From CAZMCC01 sp964564695 (GTDB lineage: Bacteria; Planctomycetota; Phycisphaerae; Phycisphaerales; UBA1924): DNA of 12,168 nt. Position numbers and translations under genes: made by a program. The DNA lies in contig CAZMCC010000105.1 of the NCBI GenBank assembly GCA_964564695.1, positions 1-12,168 on the forward strand. Reading direction: 5' to 3'. This document shows, one piece after another, positions 1 to 7,124 of this stretch. How positions within the stretch are numbered: the first letter of the stretch is position 1; each line of letters opens with the position of its first letter. The notes under the pieces were generated by a model. That model searched no databases. It was not told the origin of the DNA and saw only the letters and a program-made list of their open reading frames with translations.

Positions 1-2
1 CA

Positions 3-617
3 AAGGTCGGCCGCACCGGCACGCTCGCCCCCCTGGCCGCGGGCCTGCTCAGCCTCCTCGTCGGCAAAACCACGAAGATGTGCGACGCCCTCATGGCCGA
101 CGAGAAGGACTACACCGCCGAGATCGACCTCTCGGTCCTTTCCCCCACCGACGACCTCGAGGCCGCGACCACCCCCGTCCCCGTCGAGCGCATCCCCACC
201 CGCGACGAGATCAACGCCGTCGCCCTCACCTTCATCGGCGCCATCGAGCAGACCCCGCCCGCCCACTCCGCCATCAAGATCGGCGGCAAGCCCGCGTACA
301 AGCTCGCCCGCAAGGGCAAGGACCCCGGCCTCAAGCCGCGCCCCGTGTTCATCCGCTCGCTCGAAGTCCTCTCCTATGAGTGGCCGCTCGTCCGCCTCCA
401 GATCACCTGCGGCAAGGGCACGTACATCCGCTCCCTCGCCCGCGACTTCGGCAAGGCCCTGGGCATCGGCGGGTGCCTCACCGCACTCCGTCGCACACGA
501 ATCGGCGACTTCCACGTCGACAACGCCTGGAAGCTCGACGACGTCCCCGACCCGCTCGGGCAGGATTCGCTCATCGTCGTCACGCCGCGCACCAACCCCG
601 CCGATCCCGCACCGTGA
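3..617 (+). CDS. truB: tRNA pseudouridine(55) synthase TruB, 5'-truncated, catalytic Asp missing
   Basis: TruB isomerises U55 of the tRNA T-loop to pseudouridine in the cytoplasm. The start lies upstream of the window; the open frame is entered at base 3 and ends at TGA 615-617 (204 residues visible). The order of TruB motifs is intact: the GxTGxLxPLAxG loop (9-44), the KxY motif with the active-site Tyr (codon 111-113), the PPAHSAIKIGGKPAY segment (254-301) corresponding to PxxYSAxK, and GKGTYIRSLARD with the conserved Arg (codon 429-431), then LTALRRTRIGDF. The catalytic loop reads GRTGTLAPLAAG. In E. coli TruB it is GHTGALDPLATG, so the catalytic Asp (D48) is Ala (codon 27-29, GCC) and the nearby conserved His (H43) is Arg. 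The family assignment is firm; enzymatic activity is doubtful. A one-base sequencing error (GAC to GCC) could explain the Asp but not the His change. The downstream gene is not ribF, the frequent partner. Confidence 0.9.
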   Translation, partial: KVGRTGTLAPLAAGLLSLLVGKTTKMCDALMADEKDYTAEIDLSVLSPTDDLEAATTPVPVERIPTRDEINAVALTFIGAIEQTPPAHSAIKIGGKPAYKLARKGKDPGLKPRPVFIRSLEVLSYEWPLVRLQITCGKGTYIRSLARDFGKALGIGGCLTALRRTRIGDFHVDNAWKLDDVPDPLGQDSLIVVTPRTNPADPAP

Positions 618-651
618 CACCGATGGGTGCCGCCGCGCGCCCGCCTCCGGC

Positions 652-657
652 TATCAT
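652..657 (+). promoter_or_regulatory. possible -10 element before the 705 gene
   Basis: TATCAT matches the sigma-70 -10 consensus at five of six bases in an otherwise very GC-rich 87-nt gap after truB. It would place a transcription start near 664, leaving a roughly 40-nt leader that contains the AAGGAG ribosome-binding site. No TTGACA-like -35 is visible at the usual distance, so this is a weak call. Confidence 0.3.
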
Positions 658-704
658 CGCGCTCACCGGGCACCCGTGAGCCCGCGTCGAAGGAGCGCCG
701 CGTC

Positions 705-1430
705 ATGACGACTTCCCCCGGCCAGCACCCCCGCCTCTACGACGGCGAAGGCGACCTTCTCATCCGCGCCGATTCCCTCTCCGACAAGGTCACGCTCCTC
801 CCCACCGGCCCCACCGGCGGCGCTCCCGGCGTCGGCGCCATCGAACGCTTGCGCGTCATGTGGGGCCAGGACATGCTCCGAGACGTTCTCGACGGGCGCT
901 ACCGCGCCGTCATCTGCGGCGTCAACGACACCGACAACTCCCACGGCATCATCTCCCAGCTCGTCGGCCTCATCCAGACCAGCCAGTGGACCAGCCGTGC
1001 CGTCACCAGCTTCGCCAAGATGTTCCAGGAGTCCGTCAGCGTCCACGCCGCCAGCGACCGCGAGCCCTACGTCCTCAAGTACGACCTCGACAGCGTCCTC
1101 ATCCTCGCTCTCCTCCGCCCGCGCGGACGCGATCACTTCACCCTCGACGACCTGGGCCGCGGCTTCGCCACCGTCGTCAAAATGCTCCGCGACCGGCGCG
1201 AACGCCTCCCCGTCGCGAGCGTCAGCTTCCTCAACGCCCGCGCCAACCGCCTCAAGGGCCACGACGCCCAGGAGCCCAGCTTCGAGACCGTCCTGCGCAC
1301 CATGTACCACGCCGGCTTCCGAGGCGACGTCTACGCCGCCCCCGGCATGTGGAACCTTGGCAACGTCGGGGTCTTCCCGAGCTACCCGTTCCCCGAGAGT
1401 GTCGAGGTCATGCGCCAGGGCGGGCACTGA
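705..1430 (+). CDS. unrecognised conserved-looking cytoplasmic protein, 241 aa
   Basis: I do not recognise this family. The ATG at 705 is chosen because AAGGAG (690-695) lies 9 nt upstream; an earlier in-frame ATG at 627 has no ribosome-binding site and would overlap the promoter-like TATCAT. Codon use is like its neighbours, with the C-rich third positions expected of a real gene. The protein has no signal peptide or membrane segment. It has a mixed alpha/beta composition with a central part rich in ordered hydrophobic strands (RAVICGVNDTDNSHGI, residues 67-82; YVLKYDLDSVLILALLRPR, 122-140) and an Arg/Lys-rich helix (157-168). The C-terminus is Gly/Pro/aromatic-rich (MWNLGNVGVFPSYPFP, 215-230). 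It sits 87 nt after truB on the same strand and converges on the AAA ATPase with 41 nt between the stop codons. No function is proposed. Confidence 0.8.
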   Translation: MTTSPGQHPRLYDGEGDLLIRADSLSDKVTLLPTGPTGGAPGVGAIERLRVMWGQDMLRDVLDGRYRAVICGVNDTDNSHGIISQLVGLIQTSQWTSRAVTSFAKMFQESVSVHAASDREPYVLKYDLDSVLILALLRPRGRDHFTLDDLGRGFATVVKMLRDRRERLPVASVSFLNARANRLKGHDAQEPSFETVLRTMYHAGFRGDVYAAPGMWNLGNVGVFPSYPFPESVEVMRQGGH

Positions 1431-1471
1431 GCCGCTGATCGGGTGCCCCGTCGGAGCTCTGTCCGCCGGGT

Positions 1472-2968
1472 CTACTCCGCCGGCACGCACCGCCCGCTCG
1501 CCCACTCGCGCAGATCCGCGATCTGCTCCGCCCGCGTCACGCTCAAGGGTGGTGATCCCGCCAGCGCCCGGGCGATGTCCTCGCTCGTCATCTCCCGCTT
1601 CGCGCCGAACGCCGCGTGCAGCGCCCCCTGGATCCCCTGCTCGATCTCCGCCCCCGTATACCCCGCGCTCGTGGCCACCAGCGCCTCCACGTCGAACTTC
1701 GCCGGATCGCGTTTCTTCTTCGTCAGGTGAATCTTGAGGATCTCCCGCCGCGCCTCCGCGCTGGGCAGGTCCACGAAGAAGATCTCGTCGAACCGCCCCT
1801 TGCGCATCAGCTCCGGCGGCAGCGAATCAATGTCGTTCGCCGTCGCCGCCAGGAACACCGGCGCCTTGTGCTCCTGCATCCACGTCAGCAGCATCCCGAA
1901 CATCCGCTTGCTGAGCCCGCTGTCGCTCCCCCCGCCCGACTGGCTCGTCCCCGCGAACGCCTTCTCGATCTCGTCGATCCACAGCACGATCGGCGCCATC
2001 ACCTCCGCCTGCCGCAGCGCATCCCGCAGGTTCCGCTCGCTCTCCCCGATGAACTTGTCGTACAGCGCCCCCAGGTCCATCCGCAGCAGCGGGCAGCTCC
2101 ACGCCGTCGCGATCGCCTTCGCGCACATGCTCTTGCCCGCCCCCTGCACGCCCAGGATCAGCACCCCACGGCTCGGCTCGATCCCGAACTTCACCGCCTC
2201 GTCGTCCCCGCACCCCGCCCGCGCCCGAAGCCAGCCCTTGAGCTTCTTCATCCCGCCGATCGCGTCGAGATCCACCGGCGCCTTGACATACTCGAGCAGC
2301 CCGCCCTGGCTGATCATCTGTCGCTTCTTCGCCAGGATGCTGTTGAGGTCATAGATGTTGAACGTGTTGTCCTCGCACACCACGTCGCTGATCACCCGTC
2401 GCGCCTGCCTCCGGCTCAACCCCTTGAGGTTCCGCACCACCGTCGCCAGCTCGCGCCGCGAGATGCTGATCGTGATCGGCTTCACCTTGTTCCGCGCCTG
2501 TACCGTCGCGCGCACGATCTTCTCGAGCTCCTCCTCCCCCGGCAGGCTCAGCTCGAACGCCGTCGCGCTCCCCCCCACGATCGCCGGCGCCTGATCGCTG
2601 TGATCGATCGTCACCAGCGTGCCCCCCAGCGATGCGCACGCCTGCTCCAGCTCCCGCAGCGCCCGCACCGCCACGTGGTCGTTCGCCAGCGCCCCCGCCA
2701 CGTCCACCACGCAGTTGATGTTCCCCGCGTTGTTCAGCGCCATCCACGTCATCGCCGCCGCGGCGTTCTGCGTGTCCTTGATCTCCTCGCCCCCCGTGAT
2801 CAGCCCGTCCTGCACGCCCCGCACCGCCGTCCACACCCGCAGGGGCAGCCCCCGCCCCATCGCCGCCGCGCGGACCAGCTCCAGCGCCTCCCCTTCTTCA
2901 TGGGTGACCACCCGGATGAACCCGTGGGCGGCCGCAATCAGCGCATCAAAGCGTTCCTGGTCCGTCAT
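1472..2968 (-). CDS. Ycf46-like AAA+ ATPase, 498 aa
   Basis: The protein is a cytoplasmic AAA+ ATPase resembling Ycf46 of cyanobacteria and plastids. The N-terminal ~225 residues form a helical/alpha-beta regulatory region, with QMISQGGLLEYV (217-228) preceding the ATPase as in Ycf46. The ATPase domain starts near DAIGGMKKLKGWL (235-247). Walker A is GVQGAGKS (273-280), Walker B is IVLWIDE (327-333), the TAN sensor-1 region is 376-378, arginine-finger candidates are R389 and R392 in LMRKGRFDEIFF, and the sensor-2/lid region begins at GYTGAEIEQ (436-444). All catalytic residues expected for hydrolysis are present. The ATG at 2968 is preferred over a far-upstream in-frame ATG at 3160 because GGGGAG lies just upstream and because the upstream stretch runs through the intergenic repeats. 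The gene diverges from the dockerin gene at 3187. The molecular role of Ycf46 proteins is poorly defined; links to photosynthetic carbon uptake in cyanobacteria are unlikely to apply here. Confidence 0.9.
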   Translation of the reverse strand: MTDQERFDALIAAAHGFIRVVTHEEGEALELVRAAAMGRGLPLRVWTAVRGVQDGLITGGEEIKDTQNAAAAMTWMALNNAGNINCVVDVAGALANDHVAVRALRELEQACASLGGTLVTIDHSDQAPAIVGGSATAFELSLPGEEELEKIVRATVQARNKVKPITISISRRELATVVRNLKGLSRRQARRVISDVVCEDNTFNIYDLNSILAKKRQMISQGGLLEYVKAPVDLDAIGGMKKLKGWLRARAGCGDDEAVKFGIEPSRGVLILGVQGAGKSMCAKAIATAWSCPLLRMDLGALYDKFIGESERNLRDALRQAEVMAPIVLWIDEIEKAFAGTSQSGGGSDSGLSKRMFGMLLTWMQEHKAPVFLAATANDIDSLPPELMRKGRFDEIFFVDLPSAEARREILKIHLTKKKRDPAKFDVEALVATSAGYTGAEIEQGIQGALHAAFGAKREMTSEDIARALAGSPPLSVTRAEQIADLREWASGRCVPAE

Positions 2969-3020
2969 GGGCTCCCCGGGCAACCCCACCCCAACGAACA
3001 GGGTACAAGCCCCGATCCCC

Positions 3021-3112
3021 AGGAAGTGGCAGAGTGGCAGAGTGGCAAAGTGGCGAAGTGAAAGCTGGGGCCGTCCCCGCGACAACCACTTCCGCCACTC
3101 CGCCACTTCCCC
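3021..3112. repeat. 8-bp tandem repeats forming an imperfect inverted repeat
   Basis: From 3025 to about 3060 an 8-bp unit (AGTGGCAG with AA/GA variants at the end) occurs four times in tandem and decays into a fifth copy. From 3084 to 3112 the reverse complement of the same unit appears (ACTTCCGCCACTCCGCCACT), so GGAAGTGGC-R-GAGTGGC can pair across a ~50-nt loop. A small GGGG...CCCC stem (3067-3076) sits in the loop. The array lies between the divergent ATPase and dockerin genes and may overlap their promoters. Confidence 0.7.
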
Positions 3113-3186
3113 CTTTGTCCCTCCGCCGTTCCCGGTGTACCTTTCACTTCCCTCACACAACTATTCCCCGGATGGAGAGTTCGCCC

Positions 3187-4272
3187 ATGACCCGCACACG
3201 CGTCACCGTCGCCGCCGCCATCGCCCTGCTCACCCTCGGCGCAGCGGCCACAGCGTCCGATACGTTCAACTTCACCGTGAACCCCGGCGCCAAGTTCAAC
3301 ACCACCGTCGACGCCACCGCCGAACTCTCCGGAACGCTCCGCGGCAACTGGGACGCCGCCTCCAACCCCGCCGGCACCAAGACGCGCAGCGGCAGCGACT
3401 TCCTCTTCGGCAACTGCTCCAACCCCATCAACGACAGCTTCCCCTTCACCGCCACCGGCGAAGTCCCGCCCACCTCCGCCTCCACCAGCCCCGTCGGCGC
3501 CTTCACCCTCGCCCTCGACACTGAAGCCCTCCAGGCCTCGCTCACCGGCCTCTCCCTCGACCTGCTCAACGGCACGGCCCCCACCTTCCCCGTCGACGCC
3601 TCCATCGTTAACGAGAGCACCTTCCGCACCTGCACCCCCCGCGCCCTGTGGGTCGCCGCCACCATCCCCATCGACCTCGGCGACGCCACCCTCGACGCGC
3701 TCACCGTCGTGCAGACCGCCACTCCCGCCACCGGCATCCTCGTGCCCGACGGCCCCAACCAGTACACCTTCGCCGCCGCCGTCGAGGTCACCGTCACCGC
3801 GTCCCTGACCTTCAACGGCCAGTCGCTCACCTCCGACCCCACCACCGCCACCCTCCCCGTCGCCTTCACCGTCACCATCTCGGGCGCCACCGCCACCGCG
3901 GCCATCGACGTCGACGCCACCGTCGAGCAGTCCACCACCAAGCCCATTCCGGGCCCCACCGATCTCGCCCTCGACATCCCCACCATCATCCCCCCGGGCT
4001 CCACCGCCCACTTCCTCATCGGCACCACACTCGAGTCCTCCACCATCAACTTCGTCCTCAACGGCGCCGCCTCCGCCAACGGCGCCAAGGCCTTCAGCCG
4101 CGCTGACTGGGACCAGAACGGCATCGTCAACTCCACCGACGTCGGCGAGTTCATCAACGACTGGTTCGCCGACCAGGTCAACGGCACCTTCGTCGCCGAT
4201 TTCGACGGCAACGGCATCGTGAACTCCACCGACGTCGGTGAGTTCATCAACGTCTGGTTCGAAGAAGTCTGA
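3187..4272 (+). CDS. secreted Thr/Ala/Ser-rich protein with paired dockerin-like EF-hands, 361 aa
   Basis: The ATG at 3187 is chosen over the in-frame ATG at 3172 because GGAGAG (3174-3179) is 7 nt upstream and the shorter start gives a clean signal peptide: basic MTRTR, a hydrophobic core VTVAAAIALLTLGAAA, and a cut around TAS-D (residues 23-25). The mature part (25-300) is a low-complexity Thr/Ser/Ala/Pro-rich chain with alternating hydrophobic residues, suggesting beta-sandwich structure. Its only two cysteines (C77, C149) could form a disulfide. No enzyme motif is visible. Residues 306-357 hold two dockerin-like calcium loops 31 residues apart: D307-D309-N311-N315-D318 and D338-D340-N342-N346-D349, each followed by the helix VGEFIN-x-WF. 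The role is inferred to be a structural or adhesive surface component; the dockerin-like tail may be an anchoring or cohesin-binding module. The next gene carries the same module. Confidence 0.87.
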   Translation: MTRTRVTVAAAIALLTLGAAATASDTFNFTVNPGAKFNTTVDATAELSGTLRGNWDAASNPAGTKTRSGSDFLFGNCSNPINDSFPFTATGEVPPTSASTSPVGAFTLALDTEALQASLTGLSLDLLNGTAPTFPVDASIVNESTFRTCTPRALWVAATIPIDLGDATLDALTVVQTATPATGILVPDGPNQYTFAAAVEVTVTASLTFNGQSLTSDPTTATLPVAFTVTISGATATAAIDVDATVEQSTTKPIPGPTDLALDIPTIIPPGSTAHFLIGTTLESSTINFVLNGAASANGAKAFSRADWDQNGIVNSTDVGEFINDWFADQVNGTFVADFDGNGIVNSTDVGEFINVWFEEV

Positions 4273-4273
4273 T

Positions 4274-4300
4274 CCCCTGTCCCCTGTCCCCTGTCCCCTG
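4274..4300. repeat. 7-bp tandem repeat (CCCCTGT), 3.9 copies
   Basis: Three perfect copies of CCCCTGT plus a final CCCCTG begin two bases after the stop codon of the 3187 gene. The copies are exact. The unit cannot fold on itself, so it is not a terminator; it looks like an intergenic microsatellite prone to slippage. Confidence 0.85.
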
Positions 4301-4371
4301 ACGCCGGACCTGAGGCTCTGCGAAGGCCCGGCATCGCCCTTCCCGCGTCCCCCCGCCGTCCGCAACCGATC

Positions 4372-4377
4372 TAGACT
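4372..4377 (+). promoter_or_regulatory. possible -10 element before the deiminase gene
   Basis: TAGACT stands out as an AT-richer hexamer in the 152-nt gap. The same hexamer forms the -10 of the better-supported promoter at 12010-12037. It predicts a start near 4384 and a ~40-nt leader with an AGGAG site. No convincing -35 is present. Confidence 0.3.
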
Positions 4378-4424
4378 TGTTTGCCCACCCCGATCCATTC
4401 CGTGCAGCCCAGAGGAGCTCTCCA

Positions 4425-6095
4425 GTGACCACCGCGACCCGTTCACTCTCGCTCTGCCTCGCCGTGTACTCCTCGCTCACCGGCCTCTCGCTGGCGGCTC
4501 CCAGCGCCCCTCCGAACGGCTCCGACCAGCCGCTGCCGCGAAACCTCACCCCCGCCGAGGCCGAACTGATCCGGCGCAACCCCATCCAGGTCGATGAACG
4601 CGGCGCCACCCCGCCCCCTATGGGCGCCGTCTCCTGCGTCCCCGAGTACGCCCCCATGGACGCCATCGTCCTCACCTTCCAGGGCTCCGCCTCCTGGCAG
4701 GCCATCCTCCGCTCCATGGCCCAGCGCATCACCACCACCGGCAACGCCAACGTCTACGCCGTTGTCTCCAGCGCCGCCCAGCAGGCCTCCATCAACACCT
4801 ACCTCCTCCAGGGCGGCGTTGACGTCGGGCGCGTCGCCTACGTCATCACCCCCACCAACTCCATCTGGGTCCGCGACTACGGCCCCCGCTACATCTACGA
4901 AGGCGGCGTCCGCGCCATCGTCGACCACACCTACAACCGCCCACGCCCCCAGGACGACCTTGTCCCCTTCGCCATCGGCGCCGCCAAGGGCCAGAACGTC
5001 TACGAGATCCCCCTCATCCACGGCGGCGGAAACTTCCACCTCTCCGGCGCCGTCGGTCCCGGCGGCATCCCCGACGCCTACTCCACCGAGCTCATCGTCT
5101 TCGAGAATCCCAGCGTCCCGCCCGCCGAGATTCAGAACCGCTGGCGCAACTTCCAGAATCTCGACGTCACCATCACCGCCGCGTTCCCTCAGACGCTCGA
5201 CGCCACCCGGCACATCGACATGTGGATGCAGATCTGCGATGACCGCAAGGTCGTCATCTCCGATTGGCCCAATAACCCCGGCTCAATCCAGGACCAGATC
5301 TGCGACACCCAGGCCGCCGCGATGGAGGCCGCCGGTTACACCGTTTTCCGCGTCCCCGCCCGCAGCGTCAACGGCGTCCACTACACCTACACAAACGTCG
5401 TCATTTGCAACAACATCGTCCTCGTCCCCTCCTACACCAACGCAAGCGTGGTCGCGCACAACGCCCAGGCCCTCGCCACCTGGACCGCCGCGATGCCCAA
5501 CCACACCATCTACCAGATCAACTGCGAGGCCATCGTCAGCGCCGCAGGCGTCATGCACTGCATCGTCATGCACGTCCCCGCCTATCTCGGCGGAGGCACG
5601 TCCCCCATCGCCTACCTCAAGTCGCTCCGGGGCGGCGAAGTCCTCACCCCCGCCACCACCGCGAACGTCCAGTGGATCGCCGACGACGACATCAGGGCCA
5701 TCAACGACACCGACGTCGAAGTCTCCTACGACGCCGGCAACACCTGGACCCTCATCGCCGCCGACAAGCCCGCCAACGGCTCGTTCGCCTGGTCCGTCCC
5801 CGACCGCGCCTCCAAGCGCGTCAAGTTCCGCGTCACCGTCAAGGACGAGCAGACCAACTCCGGCTCCGACGCCTCCGAGGCCATGCTCGAGATCGCCGGC
5901 TCCTGCTACGCCGACTTCAACGGCGACGGCATCGTCAACTCCGCCGACGTCGGCGAGATGATCAACGCCTGGTTCGAGGACCAGGTCGACGCGGGTACCC
6001 GGGCCGACTGGGATAACTCGGGGGCTTCCACCTCCGTTGACGTCGGCGAGTACATCAACGACTGGTTCGCATCCCCCGAATCGTGCGGCACATGA
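4425..6095 (+). CDS. exported agmatine/peptidyl-arginine deiminase-family protein with Ig-like and dockerin-like domains, 556 aa
   Basis: Guanidino-group hydrolase of the PAD_porph/agmatine deiminase family, which converts agmatine or peptidyl-arginine to a carbamoyl/citrulline product plus ammonia through a covalent Cys intermediate. The GTG at 4425 is chosen because AGGAG (4413-4417) precedes it by 7 nt and it gives a proper signal peptide (TRSLSLCLAVYSSLTGLSLA, cut near APSA); an ATG at 4377 would put a polar stretch ahead of it. The deiminase domain (about 65-390) shows WVRDYGP with D151, GGGNFHLSG (200-208), HIDMW with H263 and D265, YTNVVICNN with N324, and VMHCIVMH with the nucleophile C369. 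All catalytic positions are present. Residues ~395-490 look like an Ig/fibronectin-like beta-sandwich (VEVSYDAGNTWTLIA). Residues 496-548 are two dockerin-like loops (D497-N499-D501-N505-D508; D528-D530-S532-D539). Ordinary agmatine deiminases are cytosolic and about 340-380 residues, so substrate is unproven. Confidence 0.9.
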   Translation: MTTATRSLSLCLAVYSSLTGLSLAAPSAPPNGSDQPLPRNLTPAEAELIRRNPIQVDERGATPPPMGAVSCVPEYAPMDAIVLTFQGSASWQAILRSMAQRITTTGNANVYAVVSSAAQQASINTYLLQGGVDVGRVAYVITPTNSIWVRDYGPRYIYEGGVRAIVDHTYNRPRPQDDLVPFAIGAAKGQNVYEIPLIHGGGNFHLSGAVGPGGIPDAYSTELIVFENPSVPPAEIQNRWRNFQNLDVTITAAFPQTLDATRHIDMWMQICDDRKVVISDWPNNPGSIQDQICDTQAAAMEAAGYTVFRVPARSVNGVHYTYTNVVICNNIVLVPSYTNASVVAHNAQALATWTAAMPNHTIYQINCEAIVSAAGVMHCIVMHVPAYLGGGTSPIAYLKSLRGGEVLTPATTANVQWIADDDIRAINDTDVEVSYDAGNTWTLIAADKPANGSFAWSVPDRASKRVKFRVTVKDEQTNSGSDASEAMLEIAGSCYADFNGDGIVNSADVGEMINAWFEDQVDAGTRADWDNSGASTSVDVGEYINDWFASPESCGT

Positions 6096-6143
6096 AGCCC
6101 TTTCCCCTCGTGCCACGCCCGCGCAACTCGCGTTAGCAGTCCA

Positions 6144-6170
6144 CCGAATTCTCGGTCACACCGAGTTCGG
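6144..6170 (+). terminator. stem-loop after the deiminase gene
   Basis: CCGAA+CTCGGT pairs with ACCGAG+TTCGG around a CAC loop: an 11-bp stem with a 2-nt TT bulge in the left arm, about 50 nt after the TGA. Only a weak pyrimidine run (CTTTCGTT) follows, so a terminator role is plausible rather than certain. Confidence 0.45.
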
Positions 6171-6227
6171 AGGGCTTTCGTTCCCCCGCCTGAGGATAAC
6201 ATGGTCCGATGCTTGAGGGGTTTGATG

Positions 6228-6246
6228 CCGCGCCAAGGCCGCGCGG
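6228..6246 (+). other. GC-rich leader hairpin before the LuxR-type gene
   Basis: CCGCGC (6228-6233) and GCGCGG (6241-6246) form a perfect 6-bp stem with a 7-nt loop, 42 nt before the ATG at 6289. It would lie in the 5' leader of the regulator mRNA if transcription starts upstream of it. It could be chance in DNA this GC-rich. Confidence 0.3.
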
Positions 6247-6288
6247 AGCAAATAGCGGGGTCATTCTGTTCGGCCGGCGAGGTTCGAC

Positions 6289-7080
6289 ATGACCGCCGCT
6301 CATCCGCTCCCGGGTGTACCCGGGAAAGCAGCCGACGCCGCCAGTACGCGCGTCGATTGGGATTTGATCGAAGCGATCGCGCATGACAGCGGCCAGATGG
6401 TCAGCGTTATCGACCGGCAGGGTCGCATCGCGTACCTGACCAGCCGCCTGCTTCTGGGGGATTCCACCGTCGAACGCCCGCTCCTCAGCGAGGTCTTCGA
6501 CGCCGATTTCTCCGCCGAGAGGCTCGAAGTCATCCAGCAGGTCCTCGACACCCGTCGAGCCATCTCCGTCATCGGCATGATCGCCGGACGTTGGATCCTC
6601 TCCACTTATCGCGCGCTCCCCCCCGATGACGCGGCCACCCCGCCCCTGCCCGGGTCCCTCCAGGCCGCCGTCCGCGGCGCCGTCGACGGCGCCGTCCTGG
6701 GCGTCTGCCGACCGATCATCACCGACCGCTGCCGCGTCGAGTCCGGCATCCCCGCCGATGCCCGCCCCGTGCGCTTCCACGATCTGGGGGACCTCGCCAA
6801 GCTCAACCAGCGCGAGCTCCAGGTGCTCCACCTGATCGGGTTGGGCCTCTCGAGCGCCGAGATCGCCCGAGCCGTCCACCGCAGCGTCAAGGCCGTCGAG
6901 TGGTACCGCGGCTGGATCGCCGAAAAGCTCGGCCTCCACGACAAGGCCGACGCCGTCCGCTTCGCCGCCGGCCGCGGCCTGCCCAGCATCACCGTCGAAC
7001 GCTGGCTCGAAGTCATCGCCCGCCAACCCGGCGGCCCCGCCTTCGAAGTCCACATCGAACCCGAGATGGGTAAGAACTAA
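6289..7080 (+). CDS. PAS-like/LuxR-type HTH transcriptional regulator, 263 aa
   Basis: The C-terminal region (about 170-228) is a LuxR/GerE helix-turn-helix: LNQRELQVLHLIGLGLSSAE aligns with the LTxREREVLxLxAxGxSxxE pattern, followed by IARAVHRSVKAVEWYRGWIA and EKLGLHDKADAVRFA, the recognition and dimer helices. The N-terminal part (about 25-110) resembles a degenerate PAS sensor (MVSVIDRQGRIAYLTSR, then ISVIGMIAGRWILSTYRAL). There is no receiver-domain Asp pocket and no membrane segment, so this is a cytoplasmic one-component regulator or the output partner of an unseen kinase. GAGG-like bases (6279-6282) weakly support the ATG. The typical VKxH of the recognition helix is VEWY here. It stands alone between the deiminase gene and a hairpin-rich region; its targets cannot be read from the sequence. 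Confidence 0.88.
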   Translation: MTAAHPLPGVPGKAADAASTRVDWDLIEAIAHDSGQMVSVIDRQGRIAYLTSRLLLGDSTVERPLLSEVFDADFSAERLEVIQQVLDTRRAISVIGMIAGRWILSTYRALPPDDAATPPLPGSLQAAVRGAVDGAVLGVCRPIITDRCRVESGIPADARPVRFHDLGDLAKLNQRELQVLHLIGLGLSSAEIARAVHRSVKAVEWYRGWIAEKLGLHDKADAVRFAAGRGLPSITVERWLEVIARQPGGPAFEVHIEPEMGKN

Positions 7081-7096
7081 GAGGACGCTCCGAAGA

Positions 7097-7121
7097 TCCC
7101 CCTCTGCATCGCGGAGGGGGA
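7097..7121. terminator. stem-loop just after the LuxR-type gene
   Basis: TCCCCCTC pairs perfectly with GAGGGGGA (8 bp, 9-nt loop) 16 nt after the TAA of the regulator gene. It is followed by AAAT rather than a T-run on the + strand. A role as transcription terminator or 3'-end stabiliser is inferred from position. Confidence 0.45.
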
Positions 7122-7124
7122 AAT

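Noticed and set aside
663..1505. Long open frame on the minus strand (280 residues)
   Set aside because: It is antisense to the 705 gene, has an Asp/Glu/Gly/Ala/Val-only composition typical of reverse frames in GC-rich DNA, and its start has no ribosome site.
1616..3061. Long + strand open frame (481 residues) opposite the AAA ATPase
   Set aside because: Arg/His/Pro/Leu-rich antisense translation without domains; the minus-strand ATPase with intact Walker motifs explains the region.
3021..3112. CRISPR array
   Set aside because: The repeat unit is only 8 bp with no spacers between units.
2965..4446. Gly/Asp/Val-rich minus-strand open frame (493 residues)
   Set aside because: Runs through the octamer and heptamer repeats and antisense to the dockerin gene; composition is that of a shadow frame.
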